42,409 nucleotides of DNA from an uncultured Anaerolineae bacterium (GCA_937959265.1 CALGMA010000047.1:1-42409); one strand, 5' to 3'; counted from the first letter of the stretch, positions 27,627-39,212 are shown. A program made the numbers and translations. Notes: generated by a model not told the origin, from the letters alone.

Positions 27627-28760
27627 TTACACCCCAGCGAAGAGCTTGTTGATCAACAGGCCGATAGCCATCGTGTATGCCGCATACCAGGCCACCACCT
27701 TCAACGTATTCCGCCGCGAGATCAACCGATTGAGCATTGTCACTTCGGGGATGGAGGCGACTGTGGTGGCCATCATGACGCTCACCAGCGTGCCCAGCGG
27801 CACAAAACTGCTCGCGGCCGCCAGGATCGGCGCCGTCGCCGCTGCATTGACATCGAGCGGCAGGCCGACCAACGTGGCGACAATCGGCCCCCACCACTGA
27901 AACTGCGCCCGCTGCAAAACCTGGACGACCGTAAGGTTAAAGTTCACCAGCAGGCCGGCCAACGCGCCGCTGATCAACACCGGCGCTAACAAGCGCTTGC
28001 AAAGGGCCAATGCCTCCTCAAAGGCGCGCTCCATGATGCTGTCGTTGAATGAGGCTTGATGCGAACAGGCGCTCTGCTTGATCGCGATGAGATGTTGAGG
28101 ATTCAACCCTAGTAGCGGCGAGAGATAAGCCGTTGCGACCGATGCCAACACGCCGGCGGCCACGTAAACCACCCCACCCCACAAACCGCCGAAGATGAAC
28201 ATGAAGACGATGGCAAACTCGTTCAGCGCTGGGCTGGCGAACAGGAACGCTGCGGACGCTCGCCGGCTTGCGCCTCCGGCGACTAGACCCGCATACAAGT
28301 TGGTGACCGTGCAAGAACACACCGGCGTCAACATGCCGAGCGCAGTGCCGCCCAACACGCCGAACAAGTCATCGCGCCCCAGCGTCTTCTCGATGCGCCG
28401 GACGCCCGCCTTCAGCCGCAGCAACGTCATCCCAAACGTCGTCAAGAAGAGCAGGAGCGGCAGCTTGACCCACTCGTAAATCGTGTAGGCAACGGTATAT
28501 CGAACGGAGAGCGGCCCCAATGGGGTGGACAGTGACAAATCTGGCAGCCAACCAGTCAACGCAGCGCCGACCGCTTTGCCAAAATCGGCGACCGGCTTTT
28601 CTATGACCGGCACTGCTTGGTTCCACGGCTTACCAACGAGCAGCGCCACAGCAAACTGGCCCGCAGCATGCGCCAGCATGAAGCCCAGCACAGCAAGGGC
28701 GGCGTAGGCCAGATAGCGACGCCAAGCGGCATATTCGGGCAGAGTAATTCTGTTGACCAT
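27627..28760 (-). CDS. UPF0718/DUF318-type permease with CSC motif
   Basis: A 377-residue membrane protein with about eight helices in two halves, typical of the UPF0718 (YraQ/ArsP/SO_0444-like) permeases. The first half carries LTPVCSCTVTNLYAGLVAGG (CSC at 148-150) and FLFASPALNEFAIVF, the family signatures; cysteine pairs at this place bind soft metals in relatives that export arsenicals or Cu/Zn. Here it lies between znuB (18 bp away) and a zinc GTPase (3 bp away). Whether it exports zinc excess, exports a toxic competitor taken up by ZnuABC or moves a zinc chelate is open. Confidence 0.83.
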   Translation of the reverse strand: MVNRITLPEYAAWRRYLAYAALAVLGFMLAHAAGQFAVALLVGKPWNQAVPVIEKPVADFGKAVGAALTGWLPDLSLSTPLGPLSVRYTVAYTIYEWVKLPLLLFLTTFGMTLLRLKAGVRRIEKTLGRDDLFGVLGGTALGMLTPVCSCTVTNLYAGLVAGGASRRASAAFLFASPALNEFAIVFMFIFGGLWGGVVYVAAGVLASVATAYLSPLLGLNPQHLIAIKQSACSHQASFNDSIMERAFEEALALCKRLLAPVLISGALAGLLVNFNLTVVQVLQRAQFQWWGPIVATLVGLPLDVNAAATAPILAAASSFVPLGTLVSVMMATTVASIPEVTMLNRLISRRNTLKVVAWYAAYTMAIGLLINKLFAGV

Positions 28761-28778
28761 CTAAATCACCGTGTTTTG

Positions 28779-29626
<848 letters not shown>

Positions 29627-29630
<4 letters not shown>

Positions 29631-30409
29631 GCCGCAACTGCTACGCGATGGTTGCCAAGCAACTCGTGATGGACGCGCTCGCCAACGGCGCTGACGCCGC
29701 GCGCCACCACTCGGCCATCCATGAGAAACAGCGCATCGTCGAAGTCAGCTTGCAGACGGTCGAGATCGTGAGTGGCGACGATCACCGTCCTGCCTTGGCG
29801 CTGCAGGTCGCGCAGCACAGCCGACACCACCTCGCGCGTCGCGGCGTCCACCGCGTTGAGCGGCTCGTCCAGCAACAACAAGTCCGCCTCCTGCGCCAGC
29901 GCGCGGGCCAACAAGGCGCGCTGTTGCTGGCCGCCGGATAGCTCGCCGATTTGGCGCTCGGCCAAGTCGAGCAACTGCAGTCGCTCCAGCGCCTCGTCGG
30001 CGCGTCGCCAGTCGGCGCGCGTGGGCCAGCGCAGCCAACCCAGATGGGGATAGCGGCCGGTGAGCACCAGCCGGCGCACGCTGATCGGGAAGTGCCAGTC
30101 CAACTCGCCGCGCTGCGCCAGGTATGCCACGCGGTGGCGAAACGCGCCGACCGGCGCGCCAAAGACAAGCAAGCTGCCTGCGGCGACGGGCAATAAGCCG
30201 GCGATGGCTTTTAGCAAAGTAGACTTGCCGGCGCCGTTTGGGCCAACCAGCGCCACCCGCGCGCCGCAAGGCGCTACCCAGTCCAGGCCCTCTAAGGCTG
30301 CCCGCGCCGCTCCTGGATAGCGCACCGTCACACCGTGCGCCGCCAAAGCCGGTGCGTCGGTTGGAGGTTGCTCACTGCGACTTCCGCCGTAGGGCAAACA
30401 AAAGCGCAT
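29627..30409 (-). CDS. znuC: zinc ABC transporter ATP-binding protein
   Basis: A 260-residue ATPase with Walker A GPNGAGKST, Q-loop AYLAQR, signature LSGGQQQR, Walker B LLLLDEP and the H-loop VATHD. The sequence pattern, including LTGRYPHLGW, is that of metal ABC-3 systems (ZnuC/MntB type). The first 20 or so residues are unlike the family and the true start may lie slightly downstream. It starts 12 bp after znuA and overlaps znuB. Confidence 0.92.
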
Positions 30410-30421
30410 TACTCGCTTCCG

Positions 30422-31537
30422 TCACTGCGTCAATGCGTCGCGGATGGCGCGCGCGTTGTAGCGCATCATGTCAATGTAGGTTGCGCCCGGCTCGCCCGGC
30501 GCGCTCAGCGCATCGGTGAAGAGCGACGGGCCTACGCGGATGCCGGCTTCGCGGGCCAGGCGCTCCACCGCCTGGGGATTGGTGACGTTCTCCAGAAAGA
30601 TCACATCCACGCCCTCCGCTTTGACGGCCTCGGCTAGACTGGCGAAGTCTTGCGCGGAAGGCTCGCCCGCCATCGACGACATAGTGCCCAACACGGCGCC
30701 GATCATCTCAAATCCGTAACGGTCGGCGAAGTAGCCCAGCGCCTCGTGCGAGGTCACCAACTTGCGCCGCGCTTCGGGGATCTGCTCGACCAGGCTGACG
30801 ATCTCTTCATCCAGCGCTTCAAGCTGAGCGATGTAGGCTGCAGCGTTGGCGGCGTAGAAGTTGGCATTCGCAGGGTCAACCTCGCTGAGGGCCTGGGCGA
30901 TGTTGCGCACCATCTGGATGGCGTTGCGCACATCTTGCCACACGTGCGGGTCAAATTCGCCGTGCTCGTGGGCGTGATCGCCGGCCTTCTCCTCGTCGTG
31001 GCTATGCCCCGCTTCCTTGCTGCCTTCTTTGCCATCAGCATCGTGCTCGTGGCCATGCTCATCCTCGCCATACGCCTCCTCGAATGGGCGCGGGTCTATC
31101 CCCTCGCTCAACGCCACGCGCTTGGCGCGCGAGCCGGAGGCTTCGTAGAGGCGATCGAGCCAGGACTCGAACATCAAGCCATTCTCGAAGATCAGTTGAG
31201 CATCGGCGACCTTGGCGACATCGGACGGCGTCGGCTCATAGTCATGAGAGTCGGTGCCCGGGCCGACCAGAGTGACCAATTCCACTTTGTCGCCGGCCAC
31301 ATTCTGCACAAAGTCGGCGATGATGCTAAAAGTTGCCAACGCCTTCAGCTTCGGTGCTGCAGCGGCATCAGCGGGCATTGGTGTCGGCTTTGTGGCAGGC
31401 GAGTCGGACGCAGGCGATTCCGCCGGCGTAGCAGGAGTCGGCTGAGATTGCAGCGCTGCCGGCGCGGCACATGCCGCTGCTATCAATGCTGTCACCACAA
31501 GCAGCGAACTTACTTTCAACACAGACTGATTCTTCAT
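30422..31537 (-). CDS. znuA: zinc-binding lipoprotein of the ABC transporter
   Basis: A 371-residue cluster A-I solute-binding lipoprotein. The lipobox IAAAC ends at C23 and a Pro/Ala/Thr linker runs to about residue 60. Metal ligands are H98 (SHDYEP), H198 (DPHVW), H264 (TSHEALGYF) and an acidic residue near D342. Between the first two lies a His/Asp/Glu-rich loop (161-192) that marks zinc, not manganese, proteins and may collect zinc at low concentration. GGAGG lies about 12 bp before the ATG. It is the first gene of the ten-gene run. Confidence 0.95.
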   Translation of the reverse strand: MKNQSVLKVSSLLVVTALIAAACAAPAALQSQPTPATPAESPASDSPATKPTPMPADAAAAPKLKALATFSIIADFVQNVAGDKVELVTLVGPGTDSHDYEPTPSDVAKVADAQLIFENGLMFESWLDRLYEASGSRAKRVALSEGIDPRPFEEAYGEDEHGHEHDADGKEGSKEAGHSHDEEKAGDHAHEHGEFDPHVWQDVRNAIQMVRNIAQALSEVDPANANFYAANAAAYIAQLEALDEEIVSLVEQIPEARRKLVTSHEALGYFADRYGFEMIGAVLGTMSSMAGEPSAQDFASLAEAVKAEGVDVIFLENVTNPQAVERLAREAGIRVGPSLFTDALSAPGEPGATYIDMMRYNARAIRDALTQ

Positions 31538-31577
31538 ATCTGCCTGACCTCCTCCGAGCCAGTAGTTTTCTTTTTAT

Positions 31578-31592
31578 TGAGAATGATTCTCA
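31578..31592. promoter_or_regulatory. Zur/Fur-type palindromic operator
   Basis: TGAGAAT-G-ATTCTCA is a perfect 7-1-7 inverted repeat, the format of Fur-superfamily operators. It lies in the 102 bp divergent region between znuA and the Fur-family gene, 41 bp from znuA. On the minus strand it falls in the spacer of a possible TTTACC/CAATAA promoter, so binding would block znuA transcription. Because the wording resembles classic Fur boxes, iron control cannot be excluded by the site alone. Confidence 0.82.
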
Positions 31593-31639
31593 TGAAGGGT
31601 AAAAAGTATACCAGATACAAGTCGGCTAAAATCACCGGT

Positions 31640-32071
31640 ATGCACAAGCGCACACGCGATATCCAAAAAGCCCTCAGCGAATCGGGCTATCGCATCACGC
31701 AGCCGCGCCGGGCGGTAATCGAGGTGATCATGCGCGCTCGACATTCGCTCAGCCCTGAGGAAATCCTGGCGCGCGCACGCAAGATAGAACCGAGCGTCGG
31801 CCTAGCCACAGTGTATCGAACGCTGGATGTGTTGCACGCCGAAGGTTACCTCGAGCGTGTGCACATCGGCAACAAGGGCTACACACTGGCGTGTAAGGAG
31901 AAGTCGTTGCACTTCCATCTCATCTGTGAGCGCTGTCGGACGGTGATCGAGTTGCAATCCAACCACTCCTCTGATGCGCTATTGGCGCAACTGCGCGCTG
32001 CCGGTTTTAAGTCGCGAAAGAATGCCGTTGAGATCGTCGGCCTGTGCGCCAAATGTCAATCGCCGGAATGA
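31640..32071 (+). CDS. zur: Fur-family regulator, Zur-like
   Basis: A 143-residue repressor. The winged helix (about 8-80) includes YRITQPRRAVIEVI and the recognition block GLATVYRTLDVL. The dimerisation domain has HFHLICERC and a C4 structural zinc site C96, C99, C136, C139. ATG 31640 gives family length. The in-frame ATG at 31592 would start inside the operator and add a basic 16-residue tail unlike the family. Being divergent to znuA with a shared palindrome argues for Zur over Fur or PerR. A longer open frame through this place is chance sequence antisense to znuA. Confidence 0.85.
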   Translation: MHKRTRDIQKALSESGYRITQPRRAVIEVIMRARHSLSPEEILARARKIEPSVGLATVYRTLDVLHAEGYLERVHIGNKGYTLACKEKSLHFHLICERCRTVIELQSNHSSDALLAQLRAAGFKSRKNAVEIVGLCAKCQSPE

Positions 32072-32089
32072 AGTACGATTGCCGATGCT

Positions 32090-33034
32090 ATGGCTGAACT
32101 CCATGCCGTCTTCGGCGCATCCGGCGCATTAGGCGCGGCAGTCGTCCACCACCTGACGGAAGCGGAGGGACTGCCGGTCCGCGCCATCGCGCGCGATCCG
32201 GCCAAAGCTGCCGAGAGGCTGCCGGATGGCGTCGAAATCCTCGCCTGCGATGCAACAGACCCCGAGAGCGTCATCGCGGCCTGCAAGGGCGCAAGCGTGA
32301 TCTACAACTGCATCTACGCAGGCGACAAGTTGGAGCTGGTCACGCGCAACCTGCTCGCCGGCGCGCGGGCCGCCGGCGCCCGGCTGGTGTATCCGAGCAA
32401 CGGCTTGGTGTATGGCCCGCTGCAACACACACCGGCCAAGGAGGACCATCCGCTGGCGGCCAACAGCCGCCGTGGATTGATGCGCAGGGTCGCCGAATCA
32501 TTGGTGATGGAAGCGCACGCCCGAGGCGAAGCGCCCGCCGTGATTGTGCGCCTGGCCACGTTCTACGGCGCGCACGTGCGCGGCACATTCATGAGCATGA
32601 TCTTCGAGTCGGCCTACCAGGGGCACAAAGCGTTGTGGTTCGGCCGGCTCGATGTACCGCACGATGTGCTTTACTTGCCCGATGCCGCAGCCGCATGCGT
32701 CCTGCTGGCGCTCAACGACGAGGCCTACGGCCAGACCTGGCACGTGCCCGGCGCCGGCCCACTCACCGGCGAGGAGTTCATCCGGCGCGTCTTCAAGGCT
32801 TACGGCAAAACACCGAAGATCGGCGCACGAGGGCGCACGTTCTTCCAACTGGCCGGCCTGGTAGCGCCGCGCATTAGCGACATGGCCGAAGTGCTCTACC
32901 AGTTTGAGCAGCCATTCGTCCTGGATGGCGCGAAGTTCGCTGCTGCATATCCCGACTTCGAGTACACGCCGCACGATGTGGCCATTCAGGACACGGTGAA
33001 CTGGTATCGAGCATATTTCAACGCTGATGAGTGA
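32090..33034 (+). CDS. NAD-dependent epimerase/dehydratase-family protein
   Basis: A 314-residue extended SDR. It begins HAVFGASGALGAAVV, a Gly-rich NAD(P) site, and has YPSNGLVYG followed later by SRRGLMRR in place of the classical YxxxK, so the catalytic Tyr-Lys pair is not obvious. The C-terminal part (from about 200) matches the substrate domain of this group (HVPGAGPLTGEEFI). Such proteins act on sugar nucleotides or lipids, or serve as atypical reductases. It begins 18 bp after the Fur-family gene and could be co-transcribed, though a link to zinc is not evident. Confidence 0.8.
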   Translation: MAELHAVFGASGALGAAVVHHLTEAEGLPVRAIARDPAKAAERLPDGVEILACDATDPESVIAACKGASVIYNCIYAGDKLELVTRNLLAGARAAGARLVYPSNGLVYGPLQHTPAKEDHPLAANSRRGLMRRVAESLVMEAHARGEAPAVIVRLATFYGAHVRGTFMSMIFESAYQGHKALWFGRLDVPHDVLYLPDAAAACVLLALNDEAYGQTWHVPGAGPLTGEEFIRRVFKAYGKTPKIGARGRTFFQLAGLVAPRISDMAEVLYQFEQPFVLDGAKFAAAYPDFEYTPHDVAIQDTVNWYRAYFNADE

Positions 33035-33037
33035 GCG

Positions 33038-33430
33038 TCAGCTCAACATGGGTCGAGCGCGCATGACGAGCTGCAGCGTCATGCCCCACGGATCGCGCAG
33101 GAAGCACAATTTGTCCCCGGCCGGCGTCGTCGTCACCTCACCTTCGGCCGTCGCGCCGGCAGCGATCAGCCGCGCCCGCGTCGCCTCGATGTCATCCACG
33201 GCGAAGGCGATGTGAAAAGCCACGGGATGCAGGCGCGCATAGTCGGCCACGCCCACCGGTTGCTGGTAGAACTCGAACATCATGTTGCGCCCCTGGTCGG
33301 CCAAAAAGGTCATATAGGGCGGCTCGTTCGTCCCGCGCATCACCACTAAGTCAAGATTTCTGACATACCACTCGACGACCTTCCGCGCGTCGCTCACGTT
33401 GATCGCGATGTGCTCGAATCGAATACTCAT
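33038..33430 (-). CDS. VOC-family (glyoxalase/dioxygenase fold) protein
   Basis: A 130-residue single-domain vicinal oxygen chelate protein with the two beta-alpha-beta-beta-beta modules: RFEHIAINVSDARKVVEWY at the start and PVAFHIAFAVDDIEATRARL in the second half, ending with FLRDPWGMTLQLV. Potential metal ligands are H7, H73 and the final acidic or Gln positions. Substrate unknown. AAGGAAAG precedes the ATG. It converges on the epimerase-like gene with 3 bp between the stops. Confidence 0.85.
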   Translation of the reverse strand: MSIRFEHIAINVSDARKVVEWYVRNLDLVVMRGTNEPPYMTFLADQGRNMMFEFYQQPVGVADYARLHPVAFHIAFAVDDIEATRARLIAAGATAEGEVTTTPAGDKLCFLRDPWGMTLQLVMRARPMLS

Positions 33431-33501
33431 GCTCTTTCCTTTTGAGGGTTTCGCGCAAGTCAGTATACTCGTGATGCTCGTATCACATATTGCGTATTAC
33501 A

Positions 33502-33535
33502 CGACACTCGACACTTGATACTCGACACCCGACAT
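33502..33535. repeat. CGACAC word repeat upstream of an oxidoreductase gene
   Basis: CGACAC at 33502, 33509 and 33523 and CGACAT at 33530, in a gap of about 110 bp between divergent genes. Low-complexity word repeats of different wording occur in other gaps of this window (7125-7163, about 8287-8317). No regulatory meaning is evident. Confidence 0.4.
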
Positions 33536-33540
33536 ATCCC

Positions 33541-34530
33541 ATGACCAACCGCATCCTGCGCTGGGGACTGCTCAGCACTGCTCGTATCAACCGCTCACTC
33601 ATTCCACCGCTGCGCGCGTCGCCGCGCAGTCGGCTGGTCGCGGTCGCCAGCCGAGATCCGGCCAAAGCCGAAGCCTACGCACGGGAATGGAGCATCGAGC
33701 GCGCTTTCGGCAGTTACGAGGCCATGCTCGAAAGCCCAGACATTGACATCGTTTACATCTCCCTACCCAACAGCCTGCACGCCGAATGGACGATCAAGGC
33801 GCTGCGCGCCGGCAAGCACGTACTGTGTGAGAAGCCGCTCACCACGCACATCGAGGACGTAGATGCCATCGCGGCGGCAGCAGCAGAAGCCGGCCGAGTC
33901 GCCGCCGAGGCATTCATGTACCGCCATCATCCACAAACGCTACAGGTAAAATCGCTGATCGAGCGCGGCGCGATCGGTGAGGTGCGCCTGGTGCGTGGCG
34001 CGTTCACCTTCACCTTGACCGATCGCGCTAACGTCCGTGTGAACGCCGGCCTAGACGGTGGCAGCATCTGGGATGTGGGCTGCTATCCGATCAGCTATGC
34101 GCGTACGATGATCGGTGCCGAGCCGGTGGAAGCGTTCGGCATGCAATTCACCGGCCCCAGCGGCGTGGATGAAACGTTCATTGGGACGCTGCGCTTCGGC
34201 GAAGACGTCTATGCGCAGTTCGACTGCGGCTTTCGCGCCCCTTTCCGCACGCACATAGAGATCGTCGGCAGCGAGGGGATGATCGTCATCCCACGTCCGT
34301 TCAAGCCCACGACACACGAGACGATCTACATCGGCAAAGCCAGCGACCAGCTCGAATCGCTCACCATCGAAGGCCCAGAATTGCTCTATCTCGGCGAAGT
34401 GGAAGACATGGCGGATGCCATCCTGCACAGCACAGCACCGCGCATCAGCCTGCAAGACAGCCAGGCCAATGTGGCGGCTATCCTCGCCCTGCTGCGTTCG
34501 GCGCGAGAGGGCAGGCCGGTCGCAATCTAA
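33541..34530 (+). CDS. Gfo/Idh/MocA-family oxidoreductase
   Basis: A 329-residue NAD(P)-dependent dehydrogenase. The N-terminal Rossmann domain (1-120) contains SLPNSLHAEWTIKALRAGKH and the EKP motif at 97-99, where the lysine is catalytic. The second domain has DGGSIWDVGCYPISYAR, the usual Asp-Cys-Tyr region of sugar dehydrogenases. Substrates are typically sugars, inositols or their derivatives and cannot be specified. ATG 33541 is preferred; the frame is open upstream only through the CGACAC repeat. Confidence 0.9.
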   Translation: MTNRILRWGLLSTARINRSLIPPLRASPRSRLVAVASRDPAKAEAYAREWSIERAFGSYEAMLESPDIDIVYISLPNSLHAEWTIKALRAGKHVLCEKPLTTHIEDVDAIAAAAAEAGRVAAEAFMYRHHPQTLQVKSLIERGAIGEVRLVRGAFTFTLTDRANVRVNAGLDGGSIWDVGCYPISYARTMIGAEPVEAFGMQFTGPSGVDETFIGTLRFGEDVYAQFDCGFRAPFRTHIEIVGSEGMIVIPRPFKPTTHETIYIGKASDQLESLTIEGPELLYLGEVEDMADAILHSTAPRISLQDSQANVAAILALLRSAREGRPVAI

Positions 34531-34619
34531 GTCATCATTTGAAGGTCACTCCCCGATTCCAGCCAGGAAAGCCAGGAGTGAGAGTCGAGTCAGGAATACC
34601 ATCATCTCAAGATTGGCCT

Positions 34620-35012
34620 ATGAGCAAGATGATCGAATACGAAGACGCCAGCGAAGAAGTGCGCGCGGTATATGATGACATCCGCGCCACGCGCAAGACC
34701 GAATACATCAACAACTTCTGGAAGGTGCTCGCGCAACACCCCCCTACGCTGCGACGCACCTGGCAAATGGTGAAGGAAGTCATGACCGGCCCGGGCGAGC
34801 TTGACCCGTTGACGCGCGAGCTGATCTACGTAGCGGTGAGCGTGACGAACGGATGCGAATATTGCATCGCCTCGCACACCGCCGCCGCGCGCACAAAGGG
34901 CATGACCGATGCGATGTTCGGAGAGCTGATGGCCATTGTCGGCACGGCCAATATGACCAACCGGCTGGCCAACGGCTTTCAAGTTGAGGTGGACGAGATC
35001 TTCAAACGCTGA
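34620..35012 (+). CDS. carboxymuconolactone decarboxylase/AhpD-family protein
   Basis: A 130-residue helical protein. The AhpD-type redox site CEYCIASH has C79, C82 and H86, which suggests a peroxidase or thiol-disulphide activity more than ring-cleavage metabolism. Length and motif place match single-domain CMD proteins. ATG 34620 is chosen over one at 34539, whose extra residues are not family-like. It converges on the SDR gene, with 5 bp between the stops. Confidence 0.9.
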   Translation: MSKMIEYEDASEEVRAVYDDIRATRKTEYINNFWKVLAQHPPTLRRTWQMVKEVMTGPGELDPLTRELIYVAVSVTNGCEYCIASHTAAARTKGMTDAMFGELMAIVGTANMTNRLANGFQVEVDEIFKR

Positions 35013-35017
35013 CAAGA

Positions 35018-35742
35018 CTAGCGGGACAGCCATCCGCCATCCACCACCAACGTGTGGCCGTGCACATAGCTGGAGGCTGCACTGGCCAGGAAGATCACCG
35101 CGCCAACCAGTTCGTTCGGCTCGCCCAGCCGGCCGGCAGGAATGCGGCTTAGGATGGCCGGTCCTCGATTGGGGTCGTTCATCAACGGCGCGACCATCTC
35201 GGTGTTCATGTAGCCCGGCGCAATTGCGTTGACGTTCACCCCTCGGCCTGCCCATTCGTTGGCCAGCGCTCGGACCAGACCGACCATCGCATGCTTGGCG
35301 GCGCTATAAGCCGGCACAGTGACGCCACCTTGAAATCCGAGTACGCTGCTTACAAAGATGATCTTGCCGGAGCCGCGCGGCAGCATGTAGCGCGCAGCCT
35401 GCTGGCACAGGTCCATGCCGGCGACGACGTGCAATTGATAGATCTCCTCGAACGTGCCCAAAGGGTACTCGGCGGCCGGCTGGCGATGCTGCTGGCCGGC
35501 GCAATGTACGAGCACGTCAATCTCCCCCAGCGCAGCCACGGCGCGATCCACCAGACCGGCGCGCGCGTGTGCGGCAATCAAGTCGCAGGGGAGAAAGCAC
35601 AGCGCTTCGAGTGGCGGGGCCGTGCGCGCCGCAACGGCCACCTTCGCTCCGGCAAACGACAACCCCTGGGCAATGGCTAGACCCAGCCCTCGTGAGCCAC
35701 CTGTGACTAAGACTGCTTTGCCTTCGATGCTGAACAAATCGG

Positions 35743-35746
<4 letters not shown>
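35018..35746 (-). CDS. SDR-family oxidoreductase
   Basis: A 242-residue classical short-chain dehydrogenase. The cofactor motif is TGGSRGLG (15-22); NNAG is changed to HCAG (81-84). The catalytic set is S134, Y147 and K151 in AYSAAKHA, and NAIAPGYMNTEM follows. The C-terminus EPNELVGAVIFLASAASSYV with VDGGW resembles gluconate 5-dehydrogenase or KduD-like members; the substrate is a guess. The start overlaps the stop of the ABC exporter gene (ATGA), so the two genes are coupled. Confidence 0.9.
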
Positions 35747-37599
<1,853 letters not shown>

Positions 37600-37696
37600 T
37601 GCAACTCCTCGCTTCTTCCCGAGCACATAACCGCCATTCACTGCAGCAATCCTCCGGCGACGTCCAGTGCAATGCGCTCTATGTACTCCGCAACGC

Positions 37697-38887
37697 TCAG
37701 CGACCACTGCACGCGGCCAGGCCGGCTTCTACATTGGCTCGGATCTCCTGGTCTCCTGGGGCAAGTTCGAGCGACTTGGTCCACATCGCGCGGGCGTTGT
37801 CGCACTCCTGAATCCAACGATAGGCAAAGCCATAGTATAGATAGTCTATCGCGCTTAGCGATGCGCCCGATTGCTGCGTGACGGTGAGGGCGCGCGTGTA
37901 ATCTTCGACTGCACCGAAGTAGTTACGCACCTGGAAGTTGAGCAAGGCGCGTTCGGTCAACGCGCGCACCCGCGTCGGTTCCAACTCGATTGCCTTGTCC
38001 AGCGCCTGGCGCGCTTTCTGCCGCTCGCCGATAAACCGATACACCATGCCCAACTGCTGATACGCCTCAGCATGCTGGGGATCCATCTCGATAACGCGCT
38101 CAAAGAGCTTGATCGCATCGGCTGTCCGGCCGGTGACGTAGAAGATACGCCCGATGGCGCTCAACACGTGCGGCATATTCGGATCGCGTGCCAGCGTCCG
38201 TTCGTAGTGATAGCGCGCCATATCGTATTGGCCAAAGACATCGTAAACGTAGCCGAGGTTACGCAGCGCATCGGGGTTGTTCGGCTCCAGATCCACAGCC
38301 GTTTGCGCAGCGGTGCGCGCCGCGTTGAAGTCGCCACTGTCGGCTAAGGCTTCAGCCAGATAAGCGTAGCCGGTGGCGTAGTTCGGATCGGCGGCGACGA
38401 CAGCCTGGCACTCAGCAATTGCCTCGGCGATGCGCTTCTGCCAGTCCAGCGCCATGCACAACACCGCACGCGACGGTAGATGATTGGGATCGATCTCCAG
38501 CGCTTTGCGAACGCGTTGTTCGGCCCTTTCGGGCTGGCCGATGAACACCAGCAGGCGAGCGGCACGACGATGCAGGTCGGGATCGTTGGGCCGGCGGCGA
38601 CTGGCGCGATCATAGGCGTCAATCGCTGTACGATAATCGCCCTGCGCAGCCGCTTCCTCTGCAGCGCGGATGAAAGAATCCACGCTACGCGTGGGTGTGG
38701 GGGTCGGTGCAGGTGTGAGGGCAGGTGTGCTCCGGCCAAGCTGGATCCCGTAGCCTAGCCGGATTTGCACGAGTAAATAGCCACCGGCAACGAGGACAAC
38801 GATAGCGGCCAACAAGGCCAACCACGCGCAACCGCTGTTGCTCCGCCGACGGCTGAGCCCTGCGTATCTTCGATCGCGCAATCGCAC
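37697..38887 (-). CDS. membrane-anchored TPR-repeat protein
   Basis: A 396-residue protein with one N-terminal membrane segment (about 20-41), a short Pro/Thr linker (about 52-66) and about eight tetratricopeptide repeats up to the end, such as RTAIDAYDRASRRRPNDPD, EAYQQLGMVYRFIGERQKAR and ARYHYERTLARDPNMPHVL. TPR arrays bind other proteins and often organise membrane complexes. The start is a GTG with no clear ribosome site, so it is uncertain. The upstream gene on the same strand (38955-39200) is separated by a terminator hairpin. Confidence 0.85.
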   Translation of the reverse strand: MRLRDRRYAGLSRRRSNSGCAWLALLAAIVVLVAGGYLLVQIRLGYGIQLGRSTPALTPAPTPTPTRSVDSFIRAAEEAAAQGDYRTAIDAYDRASRRRPNDPDLHRRAARLLVFIGQPERAEQRVRKALEIDPNHLPSRAVLCMALDWQKRIAEAIAECQAVVAADPNYATGYAYLAEALADSGDFNAARTAAQTAVDLEPNNPDALRNLGYVYDVFGQYDMARYHYERTLARDPNMPHVLSAIGRIFYVTGRTADAIKLFERVIEMDPQHAEAYQQLGMVYRFIGERQKARQALDKAIELEPTRVRALTERALLNFQVRNYFGAVEDYTRALTVTQQSGASLSAIDYLYYGFAYRWIQECDNARAMWTKSLELAPGDQEIRANVEAGLAACSGR

Positions 38888-38927
38888 AGCGCGATGTTAG
38901 CACGAGCGTGATCGCCTCGAAGAAGCA

Positions 38928-38951
38928 GAGGGGCGTTGCCCGACGCCCCTC
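38928..38951 (-). terminator. hairpin after the small SWIM-like gene
   Basis: GAGGGGCG (38928-38935) pairs with CGCCCCTC (38944-38951) around an 8-base loop, 3 bp after the stop codon of the small gene. On the minus strand the sequence after it is TGCTTCTTC, a weak T tract. Confidence 0.6.
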
Positions 38952-38954
38952 CGA

Positions 38955-39200
38955 TCAAACTTTCTCCGGTTCGTAGAGCATGCCTTCCAACAAACGCTCC
39001 ACCGCCATCGTATGGCTGTCTATACCATGGTTCTTGAAGTATTCGGAGTTGCAACTCCACTGTCCATGATCGTAGGTGACGAGATACTCTCCGTTATCTC
39101 CGCGCACCATTACCTGGAATGTTAAGAATTGAAATCGGTCGCGTTCCTGAGCGTAACGATGCGCTTTTTCGACCTTACCGATCATGCTTGAATCCATCAT
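38955..39200 (-). CDS. small protein with degenerate SWIM zinc finger
   Basis: An 81-residue protein. The core WSCNSEYFKNHGIDSHTMAVERLL has the layout of a SWIM finger (CxC, spacer, CxH), with C50 and H63 kept but the second Cys replaced by S52 and the third by D61, so normal zinc binding is lost. In this family the domain binds DNA or protein. The start has a very strong AGGAGGT site 7 bp upstream. The leader contains a promoter, a structured region and a terminator-like hairpin (39231-39263), so expression may be controlled by attenuation. No known function is claimed. Confidence 0.75.
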   Translation of the reverse strand: MMDSSMIGKVEKAHRYAQERDRFQFLTFQVMVRGDNGEYLVTYDHGQWSCNSEYFKNHGIDSHTMAVERLLEGMLYEPEKV

Positions 39201-39212
39201 TTGCTTTACCTC

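Noticed and set aside
30650..31639. Long plus-strand frame leading into the Fur-family gene
   Set aside because: It is antisense to znuA, is composition-driven and has no domain; the regulator starts at 31640 by family length.
34531..34619. TCACTCC/GGAGTGA pair as a terminator after the Gfo/Idh/MocA gene
   Set aside because: Only 7 bp with a 22-base loop and no T tract; too weak to call.
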